Of a stretch of DNA of 64,000 nucleotides, positions 47,691 through 58,234 are shown piece after piece. The stretch lies in NCBI GenBank assembly GCA_012064415.1, contig SSNU01000188.1:127397-191396 (forward strand), in the 5' to 3' direction. The translations under genes were made by a program, and so were the position numbers. The first letter of the stretch is position 1, and every line of letters begins with the position of its first letter. Origin of the DNA: Gyrodactylus bullatarudis (taxonomy: Eukaryota; Platyhelminthes; Monogenea; Gyrodactylidea; Gyrodactylidae). Below the pieces are notes generated by a model. The model was not told the origin of the DNA. It did not search any database and saw only the letters and a program-made list of their open reading frames with translations.

Positions 47691-49000
47691 AGTGTTGGAG
47701 GTAAATCTGAAAAGTTTAATCGAATATCCTAATAAGAACTCGTTCGGTTTTTATGAAAAAACTAAATGATGTTTCTTTAATAGATATTCACTGAGATAGG
47801 CTTTCAAGACCCTTCAAATGACAAATGTATAGGAGATATTTTTATAAATGTCTCCTCTTTTGACCAGACAGTAAAGAGAACATAAATTTTCTTTCCAGAA
47901 TATGCAAATCTAAATCTTGTAAATTGAGTTAATTAACATGAATACTAAAGGTTTAATTAAATTATAATAAAATCAAGGACACTTTTCACACATTCCAACC
48001 CAACCCTGTCTTTTTTTATCATTCCGCTAAGAACAGATACATTCAGATCAGGTATTCAATACAGCTTTTATGACTGTGAATATGAAATGAATACATCAGC
48101 TAAGTCGTATATTTGATTGAGGATTTGACTCTTTAGAGTTACTTCACACGAGATTCTATTGTTGTTGCAAGCATTATTTTAACAAACAAGAATTATTTAA
48201 ATAGTAATAAAACAATCCCTTGTAAAAATAATTTGAAAAAAAATAATCACGGTACCAGTAAGAAGTATAAATTAAGTCTTATTGAATTAGATAATATGGG
48301 AAGAATAATTCCTTAATCTCACTGAAAAAAATATGGCTTTGAAATAATGAAAATTAAATCAAAGGCCTCAAGAATAATCCTAGTATGTATATGGCATTTT
48401 AAATTCCTAGGCCACGGAAATGAATCAATATTATAGAGCTTGTAAGGCGAGAATTTTATCATAGGTAGTGCCACAAAATTATTAGGCCATTTAACTATGA
48501 AAAATTTTGGTTTAATAGATACCCAGTCGAACACAAAAAATAGGTTGAATTTGATGAATTTTTTAAAATATATCCATTAATATTAAATTTAATATATATG
48601 GTATAGTGAATTTGAAAACCCTCCCTGGGCAAAAATCAGTGAGTATGCAGACTCTCAGGGATTCTGGAATCTAATTCATTAGACTCGTCGTGGTTATTCA
48701 TTTGAAAATTTAAAGTTTCAGATTTTAACTCTTGTAGATACAGCATGAACTTATTTCAATTTTTTTTTGTGTTTAAATTTATCTATTTGAAAACCTTTAT
48801 GACACCAAGAATGGTGTAAGACGCTCTTAATTAAAATTCGCATTAACTCGTCACACTGGTTTCACAGAAAATTTGGCTCTCCTGGCTAGATGGCCGTCCT
48901 ATATTTGAGCTCAGTCAAATAAGCCGAATAGCCTAAAGTAATAAGCAGACTCAGAAAATTTCTTTTAAACTTATCTTTTTATAATTGTGAAAACACATGT
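47691..49000. other. Intergenic, no gene seen
   Basis: AT-rich. A minus-strand frame at 48319-48534 (71 codons) has no recognisable feature. Confidence 0.35.
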
Positions 49001-49880
49001 ATAATCTTGTTACTCTTGATAGTCTTAAGACTATCAGGTAATCTTAAGACTAACGGAATAGTTTGATAAACTTGTTACCAGGTTTCAAGATTAACAAGAT
49101 ATTCAGCCATAAAATATAGTATGTTAATATTGATTCTCGGTAATAAGATTGGCTGACTGAAATAAATTTTTCAAAAAAAATATCAAAGATTAAGAAAACA
49201 ATCCAACATTGTAAGGTCCTTAATTGGAACTTTTTATAAAATTTTAGCTGAATAGCTCGTAAAACTTGTTACCAGGCTTCAAGAATAATAAGTTTGATAT
49301 CGAAATATGAATTTCGGCATATTATCAGAAAAGGTCCAGATGGCTTTAAATAGTAAAAAATAGTACTTCTAATATTCCTCATTTAAAGAATAGACGTGAA
49401 TCAACAAATGAAAATACGTGATGAGAAGAAATTTATAGTAAGATCACTAAGTTATTCCTGAAACTGGGTAACAAATTTGACGAACCATTGAGATAAAATC
49501 CTTACGTAAAATTAATACTGTTGGCTGAATTTCAACACTTGATACGTCTTATTCTCTGGAATGCATGAGTTTCGTATAAGAAGTCTTAATTTCAGACCCT
49601 AGACAATTGGATTGTTTGATGAAAAATCTTCATAGCCTTATTTAATTCAAATTTATTTCAGTCAGCCAATCTTATTACCGAGAATCAAGATCAACAAACT
49701 ATATTTTATAGCTGAATATCTTGTTAATCTTGAAACCTGGTAACAAGTTTATCAAACTATTCCGTTAGTCTTAAGATTACCTGATAGTCTTAAGACTATC
49801 AAAGATTCTAGTTAATCTTGTTACCGAGTAACTAGCCATTCCGTTAGTCTTAAGACTATCAAGAGTATCAAGATTAACGG
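49001..49880. mobile_element. 0.88-kb element with long inverted arms rich in TCTTAAGA
   Basis: Left arm 49001-49170 and right arm 49655-49880 are inverted copies. Both contain GATAGTCTTAAGACTATCA, itself a palindrome, and AAACTTGTTACCAGGTTTCA. The left arm lacks a segment of about 55 bp present on the right. Sub-repeats (CTTGTTACCAGGCTTCAAGA near 49265) also occur inside. No coding capacity. Confidence 0.7.
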
Positions 49881-49939
49881 TAACATATATTCTTATCCAC
49901 TTAAGTTCATAATTTGGAATTATATAAGAAGGAGATATA

Positions 49940-50101
49940 TATTAAAAACCATATGCGTATTTCTTAAAGCATCATCAGTGGTATTGCTTTAAAAATGATA
50001 AAAGTTAAAAGGTTCATTCAAGGTAATAATTTACAAATGAAAGATGAATAAATTTAGAATAACATGAAAAAAACACCAAAATTCTCCAATAAATAGCAAC
50101 T
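49940..50101 (-). mobile_element. Penelope-like tail fragment with hammerhead core (minus strand)
   Basis: Minus-strand tail ending in TTAATATA after the hammerhead motif. It is cut at 50101 inside the conserved stem-loop (only TGCTATTTATTGGAGA remains). A further decayed core (CTGATGATCCC) lies near 50865 on the same strand. Confidence 0.7.
49948..49982 (-). ncRNA. Hammerhead-like motif (minus strand)
   Basis: On the minus strand: ACCA (49982-49979), CTGATGA (49978-49972), eight bases TGCTTTAA, GAAA (49963-49960), a short stem III (outer pair only; the second is A/C), an AUA cleavage triplet, then TGGT (49951-49948) closing stem I. Stem II can form one or no pair. Confidence 0.5.
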
Positions 50102-50911
50102 TGTATATTTGGCTATATTCGACCGTTAGATGAAAAGCCACTCCTTAGCCCTTACCAAGATCAGTAGATTTTATTCATATCAATGGAAATTTAGGACTTA
50201 AAAATCTAGGATATTCTTGGCCCTAATCATAAGTTTCCTATATATTTAATCCAAATTATCTTTAAACCGTTAAACAAGGTTTTTTTATTATGTTTTACAT
50301 AAAAAAGTCTTGAAAATTAATTTTTTAGATTTTAGCTAACCTTGTCAGGGAAGAAAAATTTAATTCCTGGATAAAATCAAATTTTTTTTAGTTTCATCAA
50401 GTTTCTATTTTATTGCAATGTGTAATGGAAATCCTCAAAGTTCCCAGTAAATTAATCTCAATAATCAAATTAGCATAGTTTCACCAATATTTGAAGAAAT
50501 CCAAGGCTTGTGGATAAATCTCTTGTCAACATGTCCTAACTAACGAGTAGTTTGAATAAAAACATCGAATGAAACTAAAGGAACACATGTTTTTTAACAT
50601 GATCTGTCTCCATGGGTTCTGATTAAACCTATCATATTTCGAGAGAAGTATCATTTCTATCTTACTTTTTTATTCGTTTTTTTTTCGCCTAAAGCCTAAT
50701 TCAGTCGTAGTAATGCAACTCATTTAACTAGAAACTCTTTGGTGGAATTGATTAATTTTTATGATTCAAAATATTCACGTAAATTATCAAATACGCTCGA
50801 AAATCCTCTTATTAGGAGAACTATAGAAAAAAAGATGTAAGTATTTAAACCTTAAGGGATCATCAGTGATCTCTTCAATAATGATATAAGTTAAATGATA
50901 TCATTAAAGAT

Positions 50912-51396
50912 TAGACTTGGATGAAATTTCGTAAAACTGATAAAAACGGCCTGTAATTTTGTTTAAATAATCTTGGAGCTATTTCTAAATCATTCCACCA
51001 TGTCTGGCTGAGTCAACTCTTTAAATGATTCTTGTATCATATAAGCAAAGTTTCGGAAATTTTCAAATTTTGAACGTTCTTAATATTCTCTTGATTTATA
51101 TTTTCATTAAAAATGTCTTAATCTTTTACATTCAAAATCCAAGATATGAAAAACTATTTAATAAAAAAAAATATTTATATCTGCATAAAGTTAATAAAAT
51201 CGAATATAATTAACAAAAATTAAAATAAAATACGTTCAAAATTTGAAAATTTCCGAAACTTTGCTTATATGATACAAGAATCATTTAAAGAGTTGACTCA
51301 GCCAGACATGGTGGAATAATTTAGAAATAGCTCCAAGATTATTTAAACAAAATTACAGGCGGTTTCATCAGTTTTACGAAATTTCATCCATGTCTA
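50912..51396. repeat. 485-bp inverted-repeat element, arms about 165 bp
   Basis: Arms 50912-51076 and 51233-51396 are almost exact complements (GTCTGGCTGAGTCAACTC, ATTCTTGTATCATATAAGC). The 156-bp spacer is very AT-rich. It is bordered on both sides by Penelope-like tail remnants. Confidence 0.75.
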
Positions 51397-51404
51397 TTAA
51401 AAGA

Positions 51405-51540
51405 TGATAGTTTACAAGTTTTGAAAGAAATAGGAAAAGTCAAAGAAAATAATAATAAAATGTAAGCTGAAAAAACACCAAAACATTGAAGATTATAGGA
51501 ATAGTTTATATGGACACATAAGTTTGGTACTGTCATCCTC
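51405..51540 (-). mobile_element. Penelope-like tail remnant (minus strand)
   Basis: Contains AAGCTGAAAAAACACCAAAA and GATTATAGGAATAG in tail order, but the stem-loop and GTGAGC block between them are deleted. Confidence 0.55.
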
Positions 51541-51589
51541 TACATTTTTGTATAAAATAGATGTTTTATGCCCTTTCTGTCTAAGATAC

Positions 51590-52001
51590 CTTCGCCACAA
51601 TTTGAAGTTCAGATATAAACAAAAACATATTTATAAAATAAATTCTGATTTGTGTTATTGTATAGAAATCATGTAACAATTCTTGTCTAGAGTTAAATTT
51701 TAAAATGTCTAAGCAAGTTATCTTTCTGGTAGGTTGACAACACTAATCCTTGATCTATTATCATCAAAGCTTAAAGAACGATAAATAGGTCCAATGAAGA
51801 CCCTAGGTACCCTTAGAGATGGTTCTTGCGAAGAAGAAGGTGGTACCAAATGTCTTGAATTTTAATTTGAATAACCCTTTCAAAAAATATAAATATTATG
51901 AAAGATTATCGAAAACTAATATTTTTTAAAATAATTTTATTTTCGGAAACTTTCCGGATTTTTTTCAGACGGATCCGTATTTGAATTATCTGAGAATCCT
52001 A
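51590..52001 (-). mobile_element. Second copy of the TAGGGTTCTTC MITE (minus strand)
   Basis: Inverted relative to 21806-22273. It shares the GACGGATCCGT end with TTTTTTTCAGAC, the TAGAGATGGTTCTTGCGAAG block and CGCCACAATTTGAAGTTCAG. The right terminal repeat is eroded. It adjoins a short endonuclease remnant at 52010-52110 (minus: KFQCDCGA-like), so it also inserted in a PLE. Confidence 0.65.
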
Positions 52002-52319
52002 TGCCTACTTCTCGAATCTTTCTTCGTTCCCTCTAGCTGATAATTTCCTAATTGTACAACCTATATATCCAGCTCCACAGTCACATTGGAATTTAATAAA
52101 TCAATTTTTAATTTTGAATTACTAAGGTTAATCGTGGCTGTAGAATGAGAAAAAAGGAAGAGTATATGACGAGGAATAAAAAACCTGCTACTGGCTTTCT
52201 ATTAAAACCGACTTAAAGTCATCTACAACCCGTAAACTACCCAAAAAATAAGCTCTTTGAGAAAGAAGAATGTTATGAATGAGTAATTCACGTTGTTTTT
52301 CAAAAACGTCCGAGTATCC

Positions 52320-52670
52320 ACTTAAATTCATAATTTGGAAATATGTAAGAAAGAGATATATTTAAAACCATATACGTATTTCTTAAAGCATCATCAGTGG
52401 CATTGCTTTAAAAATGATAAAAGTTAAAAGATTCATTAAAGGTAATAATTTACAAATAATGAAAGAAATAGTAAAAGATGAATAAAATTAGAATGTAATA
52501 TATAAGCTGAAAAAAACACCAAAACTCTCCAATAAATAGCAACAGTGGAGAGAAAAGTGAAAAAGCTCACATAGGCCAGGGGAGTTGAAGGTTATAAGAA
52601 TAGGCTTTTTTGAACACATAGATTGGATTTGTAAAGATTAATAAAGAATTTCTCTTTGACCCATACATCT
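52320..52670 (-). mobile_element. Penelope-like tail with stem-loop and hammerhead core (minus strand)
   Basis: Reading on the minus strand from 52670: the endonuclease end (GATGTATGGGTCAAAGAGAA), the GTGAGCTTTTTCACTTTTCT block, the CTCTCCA/TGGAGAG stem-loop, then the hammerhead motif and TTTAAATATA. It joins directly to a reverse transcriptase remnant at 52680, so most of the endonuclease has been deleted. Confidence 0.75.
52367..52401 (-). ncRNA. Hammerhead-like motif (minus strand)
   Basis: On the minus strand: GCCA (52401-52398), CTGATGA (52397-52391), TGCTTTAA, GAAA (52382-52379), stem III UA/UA with a CG loop, AUA triplet, TGGT (52370-52367). Stem I is four pairs with one G-U; stem II is poor. 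The motif sequence is nearly the same as at 49948-49982. Confidence 0.6.
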
Positions 52671-52679
52671 ATGCTGTCA

Positions 52680-53168
52680 TCACCAGGATCTCATGAAAAT
52701 CTTAGTTTTCTCAATTTCATCTGTATTTACATCTTCATCCCTATTATCTGAAATATTGATGAATTTGTCTACAAATTTCTTAGGATAACCATTCTCGATC
52801 AGACACAACTTTGAATTCGCTATTTCATTAGGCCATTCCTCCGGACTGGCTATTCTTCTTATCCTTTTCCCTAGACCAATCACTAAGCTAACTTTATGCG
52901 AAATAGGACTGAAACTGGCATAATGAAGATATTTACCATTGTCAGTCTTCTTCTTGAAAATATTTCTTAGGATTGATCCATCATCTTTTTTAGTCAGTTT
53001 AACATCTAAAAAACTCAAAGTACCATTAGATTCTTTTTCCATAGTGAACTTAATGTTTTGATGACACGCGTTCATCTTTAAGAGAAATTCATCTGCTGAT
53101 ACATTTGGTTTCATCAAAATAAAAGTGTCATCAACATATCTGATTTTTTTTTCTTTGAAATTATACAT
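52680..53168 (-). pseudogene. Penelope-like reverse transcriptase remnant
   Basis: A 162-codon frame with the catalytic YVDDTF box (IRYVDDTFILM), followed by FTMEKESNGTLSFLDVKL, the K-rich thumb start and YLHYASFSPISHKVSLVIGL, all characteristic of PLE reverse transcriptases. The fingers upstream and endonuclease downstream are missing. The region beyond 53168 is AT-rich and unrelated. Confidence 0.85.
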
Positions 53169-53724
53169 TTTATTAAATTAAAATTAATCATTTTTATAAA
53201 ATAAACGTAAACAGAATAGATGTTTATAGCAGGTTGAAATAAAAGTTCGACCTCATCCTTGGACCTTGGACCTTCATCCTGAATGAAAACTGAGACCATA
53301 GAATGTAAGCGATCAGGATTGAAGAAAAATTATTTCTTGTTCAATTTCTTATTAAAGCCTCGTTCTAAACTAACAAACTATTTGATATTTTAAAAATCAT
53401 CATAAATTTTGGTTAATCTTTACTCTAAACTTCATACGTCCTCTGTTGACGAGACTGTGTGATAAATAATAAAATGCTTGAACACCTTGCTATCAATAGT
53501 GTGCAGTTAAGACTGATTCTTCTGAAAGATTTTAAATCTTGCTTTTTGATTTTATGATTTTTCAAATATTAACTTTAATCATTATTAACACTCATACTTA
53601 CATTATTTTATCTTATATTTATCGACATGTTGTCGCAATCTCAAAAAAATTATATTACTATAGTTTGAAAAAAAAGAACAAAAAGACTAATCAGATCAAT
53701 TTTCATCATTCCTTGTAATTTTTG
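53169..53724. other. Intergenic, no gene seen
   Basis: AT-rich; possibly eroded upstream sequence of the PLE. Includes a GGACCTTGGACCTT short tandem near 53255. Confidence 0.35.
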
Positions 53725-54630
53725 TATATGTTGTAGCTAATTCGTACTGAATAGCTAATTCATACTTGAGTTCGTATTAGCTAAGGATTTTTAGCTAAAA
53801 CGTACTGAAAGGGCAGAGGGGAATACACCGCATATATCTGGTGTATGCAAAAAAATTTCAGTGCGTTTTAGCTAAACTATTTATTAATTTCTTTAACCCT
53901 TAATTGCTCTGAGTAAATCCTATAAACCTTGGTAAATGCTTCGTTAGCCCCTGATTTGAAAGGGAATCTAATGTTCGCTGGAAACGCACTATATTCAGTC
54001 CAAGATAGTTTTTGAAGAAATAATGTTTTCAAAATATCCTAATTTTGCGGATTTATTTATTAATAGTAAAAATTTAGTTAAAATTTATTCAAAATTGGTT
54101 TAAAAATAATCTATTAATTTTTGAATGAAAAATTGAAATAAGTTTAAAAAAAAACCAAAGAGAATTGCATTTAAAACTTGTTTCAATAATTCATTCAAAA
54201 ATTAATAGATTATTTTTAAACCAATTTTGAATAAATTTTAACTAAATTTTTACTATTAATAAATAAATCCGCAAAATTAGGATATTTTGAAAACATTATT
54301 TCTTCAAAAAACTATCTTGGACTGAATATAGTGCGTTTCCAGCGAATGATATAGCTTCTTTCTTTGCTTATTCTAAGAGAACATTAGATTCCCTTTCAAA
54401 TCAGGGGCTAACGAAGCATTTACCAAGGTTTATAGGATTTACTCAGAGCAATTAAGGGTTAAAGAAATTAATAAATAGTTTAGCTAAAACGCACTGAAAT
54501 TTTTTTGCATACACCAGATATATGCGGTGTATTCCCCTCTGCCCTTTCAGTACGTTTTAGCTAAAAATCCTTAGCTAATACGAACTCAAGTATGAATTAG
54601 TTATTCAGTACGAATTAGCTACAACATGTA
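53725..54630. mobile_element. 0.9-kb near-complete palindrome (foldback element)
   Basis: The two halves are inverted copies from TATATGTTGTAGCTAATTCG to a centre near 54170, leaving a loop of only some tens of bases. Differences are a few substitutions and about 35 extra bases in the right arm (TGATATAGCTTCTTTC onward, near 54345). Inside each arm lies a second set of TIR-like ends (TTTAACCCTTAATTGC and its complement). The outer ends are next to TA. It has no coding capacity; a transcript would be one long hairpin. Confidence 0.85.
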
Positions 54631-55554
54631 TAAATCTGGCATTTAAAAGCTGATGAGTGTGCCACGAAATAAAGCGCTATTCTTTTAACAAACCTGGCAT
54701 CACCTTTCTTTAAGAATATATTACTATAATTAAAGGGTGTAATTATCAAAAATGTACAAGTCAAGATGACGAATTAATTTCTCTATTCAAAATTCTGATT
54801 TTATTTTTAATTTTTTTTCACACTACACGAACGAGTTTAATAGGGTTTAGTGGTACAGTTCGAATCAGGAGAAATTTCTTTACAGAATGAGACCAAAATA
54901 AAAAAAAATTGTCCGAAAGATAATTTTTCTAAATAATTGACCTACTTCAAAGTATGACTATAATAAGAAAAAACTGTTTCAACAGTCAAAAACAGGGTGT
55001 GTGCTTTCTCAAGCACCAAAACTGGTGGAGAAGTAACTGTTTCACAAGTATTGCTTGCATTTTCATCGGGCCATCTATTGTGTAGGGGTTGAAAATGTGA
55101 AATTCGATTATTTATTTGCTTTCTCTTTTTCAGAGTGATACTAAGAGGTTCTTAAGAGATGCAAATCTCTCATTATCAATGGAACATTTCTTGTTGCTAT
55201 GGTGTTGATTATGTGGTTCGATTGTACACCAATTATACATCAATAGCAACCAACAAAGTTGATGAAATAACAAATTGTTTTCTTAAACACACTAGTTAAG
55301 AAAATAAATAAAACTTCTTTCAATAAGAGTGTCGTTTTATGAAAATATCACTTATCAATTATGAAATAATTTATCTCACAGTGTCCGTTCATCTGTATGC
55401 GAGAAGAATTTCTCCAGGAATTAAACAATTTCGAAATTTCTGAATTTTGAACTGTCTAGATTTCTAAGAGATCAAGAGTGCTTTCGAATGATCTTTATAC
55501 TTTTTCAATTTGATTTAAATAATTAGGAGCAGGGAGCAAGCAATGTAGACTAGA
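54631..55554. other. Intergenic, no gene seen
   Basis: Contains CTGGCATCACCTTTCTT (about 54692), a phrase also found at about 15992 inside the long-TIR element, so a short dispersed repeat may be present. Nothing else supported. Confidence 0.35.
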
Positions 55555-55790
55555 ACTTGATTGACAAAGAATTTCTCCTTCACCCGTACATCTATCCTGT
55601 CATCTCCAGGGTTTTTGCATAACATTGAAAAATTTAAAATTGAAGCTTATTGGTTTACCTGCTTAAGATGTCTAGTAACCGCGGTATCCTTATGTAGACA
55701 ATTTTCCCAATCGTTCTTCCTATGTACGAAGCGTCAAAACCACACTAGAATTTAACTCTTTGTTGGTATTAAGTAGGTGTTAATGAATAA
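55555..55790 (-). mobile_element. Penelope-like endonuclease remnant (minus strand)
   Basis: The minus strand preserves the order of the endonuclease at 21.5-21.8 kb: CGTACATAGGAAGAACGATT (YIG region), AAGGATACCGCGGTTACTAG and GATGACAGGATAGATGTACG. It has frameshifts and ends without the tail. Confidence 0.65.
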
Positions 55791-56605
55791 AATACAGGTC
55801 CAAGACTCTCATTCTCAAACTTTCATCATGTTTTTTATAGTCTATTAGACATAATGCCCTTTATAGTAAGAAAACATCTGAGTCAAAAGAGTTTCTTAAA
55901 TAAGAATATTAATCGAGTTAATGTTTGAAATGGGCAAATATTTGTTTTGAAATTTAAACCAAATGAAAATTTTCGATATTCAATCATTATGTTGGCATAT
56001 GGTGTCCGAGTGAGGGAGTGAATTAAATTCAAATGTTATATGATGCTGGTGAACATCACCTATTAACACAGCATAGCCCATTATTCTACCAGTGGAACAA
56101 ACAGAACTTTTGATAATTAGGACAGTAAATTTGCGAATTTTGATATGTTGCTTGTTCCCATTTCTTCATTTGAAAAATATAAAATTCTGATTTCTAACAT
56201 TGCTAGATAAATTTGCGGTTTTTTCCTTACTATTCTACTTGATAAAAATTAAATTCTAACTTGAGAAACTGTCTTTAAGTGTCTGTTTTAAAAAATCTTT
56301 TTTAATCGACTTTCTACTATAAGGTAGTTATACGAATAAAAAAAAGAAATGAATAATTGCATTATGCTATACTGTCTGCACGTTAATTACTATATGTAAT
56401 AACAGAAAATGCCATAGCCCTGCTATACCATATGAATAATAATGTTTTTTTCCTAGGAATTTTTTATAGGACGCATAAGCTCTTGACAAAAATTCATTTT
56501 ATTTAAATTTGGTCCAATTGATTTTAAAATTTCCCTTATTTCTCAAGTGCTCACAATTGAGTTGCCATGAACAATGCCTTTTATGTTTGCTATTTTTTCA
56601 ACCAG
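55791..56605. other. Intergenic upstream of the RS-repeat gene
   Basis: AT-rich, no gene or repeat boundary recognised. Confidence 0.35.
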
Positions 56606-56613
56606 TATATAAG
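56606..56613 (+). promoter_or_regulatory. TATA box of the RS-repeat secreted-protein gene
   Basis: TATATAAG, predicting transcription from about 56636. A probable 66-bp 5' UTR intron follows (donor GTGAGT at 56672, acceptor TTGCAG ending 56736). Confidence 0.5.
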
Positions 56614-56743
56614 GGAAATTTTTGATATAAATGTCTATGCAATAATTATCAATATCTCATTCTAAGAAGTCGTGAGTTTAAAATAGAAATATTTCCTGAA
56701 GAACAGTGATTTTACATTTTAAAATCATGATTGCAGGTAAAAG

Positions 56744-57358
56744 ATGTTGAAAATTTCTGTCCTCTTACTGATTGTTGCAGTCCTCTGCATCTCAGGAAAT
56801 GTTCGTAGATCGTCCAAAGTCAAAGGATTAGGCAATGGTTCAGCTAGCGTTCGATCACACCCCAAGGGCAGTGGTAAAAAAAGTAGAATTGTTAGCAATA
56901 AACGTGGTGGCAAAAAAAGATCAGGTAGCCTAAAACGACGATTAAGCGGTTTGAGCAATAAAATGAGACTGAGACCTCGTAGCAATAAAAATAAATCAAA
57001 AGGTCTTAGCAAAAAACGTGGATCAAGGAGTAGCAGCAGAAAAAGTAGATCAAGGAGTGGTAGCAGAAGAAGAAGATCAAGGAGTAGCAGCAGAAGAAGA
57101 AGATCAATTGGTGGTATGCTAAAACGTAGATCAAGGAGTAGCAGCAGAAAAAGTAGATCAAGGAGTAGCAGCAGAAAAAGTAGATCAAGGAGTGGTAGCA
57201 GAAAAAGTAGATCAAGGAGTGGTAGCAGAAAAAGTAGATCAAGGAGTGGTAGCAGAAAAAGTAGATCAAGGAGTGGTAGCAGAAAAAGTAGATCAAAGAG
57301 TGGTAGCAGAAAAAGTAGATCAAAGAGTGGCAGCAAAGGCCGTAGATCGAGCAGTTGA
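56744..57358 (+). CDS. Secreted Arg/Ser-repeat protein (204 aa), unknown function
   Basis: The product starts with a clear signal peptide (MLKISVLLLIVAVLCISG). Residues 20-90 are basic (GSGKKSR, NKRGGKKRSGSLKRRL). From about residue 90 it consists of SR-type repeats, at the end five to seven near-identical nonapeptides of the pattern SGSRKSRSR, encoded by a 27-bp tandem unit. It ends KGRRSSS at TGA 57356-57358. The composition is like splicing-factor RS domains or protamines, but a signal peptide argues for secretion; a phosphorylated, sticky or mineral-binding secreted protein is possible. I recognise no family. The TATA box, 5' UTR intron and AATAAA at 57399-57404 support expression. The opposite strand is also open because of the repeat; it has no such signals. 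Confidence 0.75.
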   Translation: MLKISVLLLIVAVLCISGNVRRSSKVKGLGNGSASVRSHPKGSGKKSRIVSNKRGGKKRSGSLKRRLSGLSNKMRLRPRSNKNKSKGLSKKRGSRSSSRKSRSRSGSRRRRSRSSSRRRRSIGGMLKRRSRSSSRKSRSRSSSRKSRSRSGSRKSRSRSGSRKSRSRSGSRKSRSRSGSRKSRSKSGSRKSRSKSGSKGRRSSS

Positions 57359-57398
57359 AGCCATACTAATTGAAGTCATGAATGTGAACTTTAAATTG

Positions 57399-57404
57399 AA
57401 TAAA
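57399..57404 (+). terminator. AATAAA polyadenylation signal of the RS-repeat gene
   Basis: AATAAA within TTGAATAAATTTAAC, 41 bp after the stop codon. Confidence 0.6.
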
Positions 57405-57554
57405 TTTAACTTGGTTGATATTTTGTTTATATTTCATTTATGTGTCTTATTAGCACCCGAATTCATTTTGAGATAAAACCAACTAAAGTTGGAGTGTTGT
57501 AGAAATTTTTAATGATATGGAGCTAGTTGACATGACGATGAGAATTTACTTTTA

Positions 57555-58234
57555 TACAAAAAACTCAATATTTTTCTTCGGAAAAACATGAAAAATTTAT
57601 TTTTCGAATTTCATAATATAATAAGCCAATTAAATGTGGAAATATTTGAAAAAATTCAATCTGACCAAAATTAGGCCGTTTTTTTAGTACATTTTTTTAC
57701 GAATTTCAAAAATGTACCAAATTTCCTCTTTTTCAACTTTTGAGCTAAATATTTGTATCGATTTAAAGAATTAAAGCTGTTAAATGCAGATATTCGAGAT
57801 CAGGATGAGACAAAGAATTTGAATTGGGCTGTAGAAAGGTAGAGAGTCAACTGTTTTCAAAAAAAAGTTGAACTTTTAAATTTTGGATCATTCCCTATCG
57901 TGATAATTTATCACTGATAGTCAATAAATTCAAATGGTTCGATTCCCACAATAATGATGAATTTCTGTGATTTTCTGCAGCCGAAATCAAATTCTTTGTC
58001 TTATGCTGATCTCGAATATCTGTATTTAACAGCTTTAATTCTTTAAAATCGATACAAATTTTTAGCTCAAAAGTTGAAAAAGTGGAAATTTGGTACATTT
58101 TCGAAATTCGTAAAAATACCTAATTTTGGTCAGATTGAATTTTTTTTAATTTCCACATCTAATTGGCCTTTTTTATTATTATTAAAACAGATTTTTCATG
58201 TTTTTCCGAAGAAAAAGATTTTTTTTTCAATTCC
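57555..58234. repeat. Large foldback hairpin element (arms about 260-280 bp)
   Basis: Arms about 57555-57837 and 57976-58234 are inverted, with runs such as AAAATTCAATCTGACCAAAA and CAGATATTCGAGATCAG and their complements. It is the longest member of the family with hairpins at 24577-24993 and 33863-34204. A short direct repeat, GAGTGTTGTA, occurs just outside both ends (57491 and 58249). Confidence 0.75.

Noticed and set aside
51025..51213. 62-codon open frame with hydrophobic residues
   Set aside because: It lies across the arm and spacer of the inverted-repeat element at 50.9-51.4 kb and is low in complexity.
56725..57336. 203-codon open frame on the minus strand opposite the RS-repeat gene
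   Set aside because: It is a by-product of the repeat (Leu/Asp-rich mirror of Arg/Ser codons) and lacks promoter and poly(A) signals. The plus strand has a TATA box, signal peptide and AATAAA.
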